A stretch of DNA of 64,000 nt from Diphasiastrum complanatum (taxonomy: Eukaryota; Streptophyta; Lycopodiopsida; Lycopodiales; Lycopodiaceae). The notes beneath the pieces were generated by a model. That model was not told where the DNA came from. It ran no database searches and saw only the letters and a list, made by a program, of their open reading frames with translations. The position numbers were made by a program, and so were the translations under genes. Below are positions 58,398-64,000 of this stretch, one piece after another (the first letter of the stretch is position 1; each line of letters starts with the position of its first letter). The stretch is taken from assembly GCA_029204225.1 (NCBI GenBank), contig CM055107.1, forward strand, positions 9,855,472 through 9,919,471, read 5' to 3'.

Positions 58398-59050
58398 TGT
58401 GAGAGATTTCAACTAGTTTAGTCTAGTTTATTCATATTTTGGTTAATTGTCAATAAGAGGCCAAAACTCATTTTAGAATTAGAGATAAACTTTTTGAAGT
58501 TATATTAGTTTAAAATACATTCAATAAACACTTTTGGAAAGTGTGGGAAAGTTGGTAGTCGAGTTTGAGAGAGATTCAAATTTGAACTTTGGGTACATTG
58601 AATCTAGACCCAAAAATAGTAGGGTTTACATTTTGGAGGGAAAGCCAAGTGGCCAAATAGGGTTTGAAAACTCTATAAAAGGATGTAACTCGTGGAGAGA
58701 CACATCTTCTCTCTTCTATCTCTCATTTCATCATTATACATGGTTCTCTTTGGGTTCTACTACTCATTGGTGCACTATCTTGGTGTTATCTTGCAATTCT
58801 ATGTGTAGAATGATCATTTATTGCTATTTTCGTTCCACACATGTGAAATACAGTAGGGTACTGTAATTTTACGGATAGAAAACGTATTTTATGTTTTGGC
58901 TCATGTTTGATCAATATCTCTTAGAGTTTGCATCTCATTTTGTATGTAGATGCTGATTTTTCTACATTGGCAGGATTGTTGGTTTGCTCCTTATTGTAAC
59001 CAAAGACTTGGGACATGGATTGGATCTTGAATGATCTGAAATCCTTCACA
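58398..59050 (+). repeat. Copia F 5' LTR
   Basis: 653 bp, TGTGAGAGATTTCAACTAG ... ATCCTTCACA. TATA box CTCTATAAAAGG near 58671-58682. About 160 bp later CACACATGTG (58836-58845), a one-base variant of the palindrome seen in the other LTRs. Related to the copia D LTR. Confidence 0.9.
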
Positions 59051-59062
59051 TGGTACCAGAGC
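59051..59062 (+). other. Copia F primer binding site (variant)
   Basis: TGGTACCAGAGC, one change (T to C) from the Met-tRNA complement found in the other elements here. Confidence 0.8.
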
Positions 59063-59652
59063 TCTTGTGTTTCAGGTTATGAAAGGATCAGCCATCTTTA
59101 GCAAGGATTTTGGAGGAGTTACCAATGCTAGAGCATGCTAGATTGATCTCTACTAAAAAATCAGCATTTTTGCATGTGTAGAATTGATCTTTTGTAGGTC
59201 AAAACTCAATATAGGGTTAGATACTTGATCAGTTCTGATTTCACACTTGGTTTACTGAAATTAGATGATTTTTGGTGCATTAGGAAGGTCTCATTGGAGT
59301 CTACAAGAAGATATACCAAGCTTCTAAAAATTGCATGTAGAATTTGAGATATTCAATTTTTTGTGATTTTGTCAAAACCCTGATTTTGATTGGATCTCTA
59401 GTTTGTGAGGATACTGAAATTCATTTGAGTGTGTTTCATTCTTAGGAAGTGGCAATAATCATTAGATTGAGGATAGATCATAGGTTGATCAAGATTTCAC
59501 TATTCTATGTGTTGATTTTCTAGTTAGAAGTGCTAGAAGAGATTTGAGAGGTTCCATATCTTTGTGATTTCTTCTTGAGTTAATTTGTTGACATTCAAGA
59601 GAGTGCTTTGTGCATTGGAACAGGTTGAAAGAGAAGATCAGGTCACTTCAAC

Positions 59653-61557
59653 ATGGCTACAAGTGGTGGATTTATGTTGGAGAGCAATGACAGGCTTACC
59701 TCAATCAACTATTCTACTTGGAAGGTGAGGATGGAGTCCTTATTGGAGATGAATGAGTTGATGGAGATTGTTGCAGGTGTGGAGGAGAGGCCTCAAGCAC
59801 CTCAAGATCAAGTGAGGTATGACAAGAGAGCAAAGAAAGCTCTACACATGATTAAGATGAATGTTACCAATGAACTTCTCAAGGAAGTTGGTAAGTGCAC
59901 ATCATCTTTGGAGGCTTGGGAAGCTTTGAAGAAGCTTTATGAATCCAAGTCTACATCAAGAGTGCTTACTCTTAGCAGGCAAATCTTTCAAAGTTTTCAA
60001 AAGAAGGAAGAGAGTACTCATGCTTTTGTTTTGAGAGTTAAAGCATTCAATGATGAGTTAGCATGTATTGATGAAAGCATTAAGGAGGAAGAACTTGTTC
60101 AAGTTATACTTAATGGCTTGTTGGATGATCATGCTAATCTTGTTCAAAGTTTTGCTATTCAAAAGACTTTGCCAAGTATTGTGGATTTGCAAGAGATCTT
60201 GGTGAATGAGGAGTATAGGCTTCAATCAAGAGGAGATGGATCTACATCGACATCTCATTATGAAAAGGATGCTATGTTCATCAAAGGCAAGTTCAAAGGC
60301 AAAGGCAAAGGCAAGTGGTCTAAAGGGCAAGATCAAGGTGAGACTTCTTCTTTTGGCAAAAAAAAAGATAAGTCTAAGTTGAAATGCTTTTATTGTGGAA
60401 TCAAAGGGCATTTCGCAAATGAATGTTTGAAGAAGCAAAGAGATGAAGGTAGCAAGCAAATCAACTTTACTACTAATGATGAGGATCTAGGTGGTGGTGA
60501 TTCTCTTTTGATGTGTTCTTCAAGTCCAATATCAAGTGAAGGTGACAAAGATTCATGGTGGATTGATAGTGGAGCTAGTTCACACAAGACTAGTCACAAG
60601 GAGTTCTTTACTTCTTTGGTCACTTATGATGGAGCCAAGAAAGCAATTCACATGGCCAATGGTGGTGAGTGTGTGATTGAAGGTATTGGTTCAATTCCTA
60701 TTTGTCTCTCTACTAATAGGAAAGCAAGACTTGATGGTGTTCTTTACATTCCTTCACTTTCAAAGAATTTGCTAAGTGTTGGTCAAATGATAGAGAAAGG
60801 ATACATGGTAAAGTTTGGTGGTGATGCTTGCTTCATTACAAAGGAAGAAATCTTGGTTGCTAGGGGCAATAAACAAGGTATTCTTTTCAAGCGTGATGCT
60901 TTTGTTATGGCTAACAAAAAGGATGGAATGGAAAAGGAGATTGGTCTCAACTTTCCAAAGTTACCTTTTAGCATCAATAAGATTGGTGGATCTTATGCAA
61001 AGTCTATCAAGCTTCCTTATGCTAGATCTAGGTCAAGGTCTAATATGCTTCTTGGAGATGTTCATCTTTGTGCTAACTTGGCTAGTCTTGAGGATAATGA
61101 TGGTGTTTCAATGGTTCTTCATGGCAAGTGCAGGCATGCAAAAGGTAAGGAAAGAGCTAACTTCATCAATGGAGGTGAAGGTTCTTCCTTGGAAAAGATT
61201 GTTGTTAATGATTTCTTTGATCATATGGGAAAGGATGTTTCTAGGTGCATGCATGAAGGAGGTGGTTCTTCTACATTCTTTTGTTATGATTCCAAGAAAG
61301 TCATTTTTCCAGCAAGTGGAGTCACATGTCTTCATAAAGAGAGTAGATCAAATGGTTCTATCAAGAGACTTGGAGAGGAAGATAGTCACAAGTCAAGAAG
61401 AAGAGAAGTATGTGAAGAGTTCAAAGTAGGATGTACTTTGAATGATGTCATTGTGAATGATAGTGAGGGAGAATCATTATCAAATGAGTCATTGCCTAAA
61501 ACATTGAATAGAAGTTCTTGTTTGAAAAAGAGAGTACTTCAATCATCCTTATGTTGA
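59653..61557 (+). CDS. Copia F gag-protease with degenerate integrase part
   Basis: 634 codons from the ATG at 59653. The gag is complete (STWKVRMESLLEMNELMEI), the zinc knuckle CFYCGIKGHFANEC is at about 245, and the protease has SWWIDSGASSH at about 300-310 and LDGVLYIPSLSKNLLSVGQM at about 360-380. After KKDGMEKEIGL the HHCC finger is missing and only scraps of integrase remain (SIKLPYARSRSRSNM, LLGDVHL). The last 170 residues (for example DHMGKDVSRCMHEGGGSS) match nothing I know, yet the frame stays open to 61557. This looks like an element that keeps gag and protease but has lost integrase. Confidence 0.85.
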   Translation: MATSGGFMLESNDRLTSINYSTWKVRMESLLEMNELMEIVAGVEERPQAPQDQVRYDKRAKKALHMIKMNVTNELLKEVGKCTSSLEAWEALKKLYESKSTSRVLTLSRQIFQSFQKKEESTHAFVLRVKAFNDELACIDESIKEEELVQVILNGLLDDHANLVQSFAIQKTLPSIVDLQEILVNEEYRLQSRGDGSTSTSHYEKDAMFIKGKFKGKGKGKWSKGQDQGETSSFGKKKDKSKLKCFYCGIKGHFANECLKKQRDEGSKQINFTTNDEDLGGGDSLLMCSSSPISSEGDKDSWWIDSGASSHKTSHKEFFTSLVTYDGAKKAIHMANGGECVIEGIGSIPICLSTNRKARLDGVLYIPSLSKNLLSVGQMIEKGYMVKFGGDACFITKEEILVARGNKQGILFKRDAFVMANKKDGMEKEIGLNFPKLPFSINKIGGSYAKSIKLPYARSRSRSNMLLGDVHLCANLASLEDNDGVSMVLHGKCRHAKGKERANFINGGEGSSLEKIVVNDFFDHMGKDVSRCMHEGGGSSTFFCYDSKKVIFPASGVTCLHKESRSNGSIKRLGEEDSHKSRRREVCEEFKVGCTLNDVIVNDSEGESLSNESLPKTLNRSSCLKKRVLQSSLC

Positions 61558-62873
61558 AGGTACTAATCATATTTTTCATGGCCTCTAATGTTTTTGAGGT
61601 TTCTACTTCTTATGATGCAATCATTAAGAGGGAGTCTTATGAAGGAAAGAGCAATGGAAGATTGGTTCTTGGGAAGATCCAAGGCATGGGTCTCACATCT
61701 CTTTATCAACTCAAAGGATTCTATGATTATGAATTGATCACTCATGATCAAGATGGCAAAAGGTTGGTTGGAGAAGACTACATGGAGCAAATTGAGAGGC
61801 AATTTTTTCAAGACAAGGGAGATCTCATTGGTGAGCTTATTGAGGTTTGTTATGGACTCAAGAAGGCTGGATGTACTAGGTTTGATACTCATCTTCACCT
61901 ACTCTACTTCATGTTGGATGGAAAGTTTGGAATCTATCTTTTGATTTATGATGGTGACATTGTTTTCACTAACCTTTGTGGAAGATCGAGATCAAGCATT
62001 GATGAGATCTTGTTGGATATAGATCATATGTTTGAGAGGGAGTATTTTCAGAGATTTAAGTTTGAAGATATTCATATCTTTGATTATCAAAAGAAAGGTA
62101 AGCAAGTGGAAGCGACTCATTTTGCTTTACTCACATGTTTTGGAGAATTTTCTTGTGTAGATGATGCTATGCAAGTGGATATTGGTTCTCATGGTTTTCA
62201 TACTGGAAAAGCAAGTAATGGATCTGGAAAACAAAGTTTGTTCAATGACTTTGATGATCAAGAGGAAGATCAAGAGGTTGGTCTCAAAGGGCTTCAACAA
62301 CACAAAAGGAAAGGTGACAATTTGGAGCTAGTCAAGAGCATCAAAGGAGAGGTAATTGGCAAAGATGTTATGGATCTGTTTTTGCAGCTTATTGAAGACT
62401 CAAGTAAGTTCAAAGGAGCAGCAAGGAAGTGTTGTTCAAGTTTACTTTACTTGTTCTATCTCATGTTTGAGCTCTTTCATGTGGATGTGTGCAAATTGTC
62501 AAGATATGGACAAACTAGCTACATTGTCTTGCAATATCTTATTGTTGGAGTTGTACTAGCATTCTTGGCTGGTTTAGCTGATGGAAATGAAGCTATTGGA
62601 GGTTCATTATGTCACTCATTCATGGCCAAGTCATCAAGTGTTGATGATATCTTGTGGCAAGATGGAGATGGAGGCTCATTCATGGAGTTTTATGGTGGAG
62701 ACATATCAAGAAAGGACAAAGTTGGAGGAGACAAGCAAGCAAATGGTCATCACTCACATTTATTGTTTGGTTGCTGTAATTTTTCAGAGAGATCAAAGTT
62801 TGAAACATGGAGGACTCATTTCATTCACATTATATTTGGTTCTTCATGTTCTAGTTATTTTATTTTTCGATAG
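61518..62873 (+). CDS. Copia F second ORF: permuted, degenerate RT pieces
   Basis: 451 codons open in the -1 frame relative to the first ORF, overlapping its last 40 bp. Copia pieces occur in a wrong order. First come RT scraps (HDQDGKRLVGEDYMEQIER; VCYGLKKAG; IYLLIYDGDIVFTN where YVDD is normal; SSIDEILLDI). Only then follows KKGKQVEATHFALLTCFGEF, which normally precedes the RT. The rest has a hydrophobic stretch (YIVLQYLIVGVVLAFLAGLA) that could span a membrane, and ends FGSSCSSYFIFR. No RNase H signature. The long open frame is unexpected for a relic. Start and translation are uncertain. Confidence 0.6.
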   Translation: MFEKESTSIILMLKVLIIFFMASNVFEVSTSYDAIIKRESYEGKSNGRLVLGKIQGMGLTSLYQLKGFYDYELITHDQDGKRLVGEDYMEQIERQFFQDKGDLIGELIEVCYGLKKAGCTRFDTHLHLLYFMLDGKFGIYLLIYDGDIVFTNLCGRSRSSIDEILLDIDHMFEREYFQRFKFEDIHIFDYQKKGKQVEATHFALLTCFGEFSCVDDAMQVDIGSHGFHTGKASNGSGKQSLFNDFDDQEEDQEVGLKGLQQHKRKGDNLELVKSIKGEVIGKDVMDLFLQLIEDSSKFKGAARKCCSSLLYLFYLMFELFHVDVCKLSRYGQTSYIVLQYLIVGVVLAFLAGLADGNEAIGGSLCHSFMAKSSSVDDILWQDGDGGSFMEFYGGDISRKDKVGGDKQANGHHSHLLFGCCNFSERSKFETWRTHFIHIIFGSSCSSYFIFR

Positions 62874-63190
62874 AGAAAAAACAAGCTCACTTTTTGACAG
62901 ATTGCCATGTGGTGAATTAGCTATTGATAGAGGGAGATTGATCTCTACATTGTATAGAAATCCCTTGTTTTTCTTGTGTGAATAATGATCGTGACCTCTT
63001 CTTTATACATCATTGTGAATATTATGCTCTCTAATTTTTTATATTATTATAGGTCTAAAAGAGGTACCCAATCAATCTTGAGTCATTTAAAAATTTTATT
63101 GAGGTGCTTTTGCAAGTTGACTAGATTTCATAGTTAGAGATTGTATTGCATGCCAATTTTGACACATTTAGGCTTGTTCGTTTGTGCATG
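62874..63190. other. No recognised gene; copia F 3' side unclear
   Basis: A purine tract GAGGGAGATTG near 62931 would be a fitting polypurine tract, but the F LTR start (TGTGAGAG) does not follow. No 3' LTR for copia F is seen before the window ends. Confidence 0.45.
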
Positions 63191-63194
63191 ATGA

Positions 63195-63332
63195 TTTCAC
63201 AATAATAAGAAATTTTCAAGTTGAAAAAGAATATTGCCCCATGGACACACTCCCCAACAAAATTTCACAATGTTATTGAAAAATTCAAGTCGAAAAAGAA
63301 TGTTGTTTCATGGACGCACTCCCCAACGCAAA
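63195..63332. repeat. Two-copy tandem repeat, period 68 bp
   Basis: TTTCACAATAATAAG ... GGACACACTCCCCAAC at 63195 is repeated from 63263 as TTTCACAATGTTATTG ... GGACGCACTCCCCAAC. Confidence 0.8.
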
Positions 63333-64000
63333 AAGAGAACACATAAGTGCCCAATGCCCATGTCTTAGGAATATACAATATAATACAACTAACTATGAGA
63401 CAACATTCATGGTTCATGAGGGCAAATAAATAACATAGAAAGAAGTAGTGCCGCACCAATAGGATGCTAGCAAATATTATGACAAGAAACATTCCTTAAA
63501 TGTAGCATTGTGAGGACTAATAGCGGGGCACGTGGCATCACCAGATTGGCTAACAATAGCCACATTTCAAACCATAGCATGGGTCTATGTAGAGGATTAA
63601 TCTCATCCCTAAATCTACAACTGCTACATATGATATTCGCCATCCAACGCTAGGCTACAACATGTAGCCACTCTTGTTGCTCTAGTGGCTCTAGGTGCTA
63701 TGGTAGGTAGCCTACCTATGGATCGCGGATACCTAATATGTAATTTTAGTTTCTTCATAGAATGAGTAAAAATAGTTGAACGAGATGATGGGAACATAGT
63801 TGTGATGAGAGAGGGTCTCTATGCAGTTAAAAGGTGGTTAAAAGTGCTATGAATACTAATCAAATATAGTAATCAAGTATTGGAATAACCATTGCTTCAA
63901 AAGTTGAACACTCAAAGTGAGTAAGCTTACTTTGTGGCCAAGATATTTTTGTGGTTGCCAAGATACTTATCTTTATTCAATGGATATAGTAACAAAGTTT
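63333..64000. other. No recognised gene
   Basis: AT-rich DNA up to the window edge; short frames only, none with a recognised motif. Confidence 0.4.

Overview
The window looks like nuclear, repeat-rich DNA of a land plant. It is dominated by nested Ty1/copia LTR retrotransposons primed by initiator Met tRNA (TGGTATCAGAGC primer sites). It also holds one Ty3/gypsy remnant, CACTA-type remnants, long (TC)n, (GT)n and (GA)n runs, and gene fragments with plant-like GT-AG introns. No tRNA, rRNA, CRISPR or intact single-copy host gene was recognised. I cannot name the species.

Layout. 1-4.4 kb: a copia integrase scrap, a MITE and a tandem duplication. 4.4-7.7 kb: repeat U1, carrying the ends of two tail-to-tail genes of unknown function. 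7.7-10.2 kb: element V, with GACGTCGGATT-type palindromes at both ends and a transposase-like exon. 10.2-26.2 kb: unknown element T1, split by copia A (10723-16727, TSD TATCG, LTRs about 1 percent different) and copia B (18181-24610, TSD GAACC, LTRs identical by eye). 26.2-29.5 kb: broken copia D on the minus strand. 29.5-32.6 kb: copia scraps and microsatellites. 33.0-36.7 kb: second U copy (U2), whose minus-strand gene starts with a histone H3-like domain. 36.7-38.8 kb: LTR remnant and the 5' part of copia E. 38.8-40.1 kb: T2, a deleted T copy. 40.1-51.2 kb: copia C, into which a 7.2 kb block (part of T plus copia B', an inverted copy of B) has been placed, with about 400 bp of target duplicated on both sides. 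51.2-56.15 kb: gypsy remnant with tandem repeats. 56.15-57.7 kb: T3 and a CACTA tnp2 exon. 57.9-62.9 kb: an LTR of the C family cut by copia F, whose gag and protease are intact but whose pol half is a scrambled, still open reading frame.

Most interesting: the histone H3-like domain in frame with a long unrelated C-terminal region, in a locus present twice (U1 lacks the H3 part); the T family, four copies, with genes I cannot name; the CACACGTGTG palindrome shared by the LTRs or leaders of several unrelated elements; the inverted B/B' duplication; and the permuted copia F.

No pathway links these genes. They are mobile elements, their relics, and pieces of genes carried with or between them. 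All boundaries, alignments and mismatch counts were made by eye.
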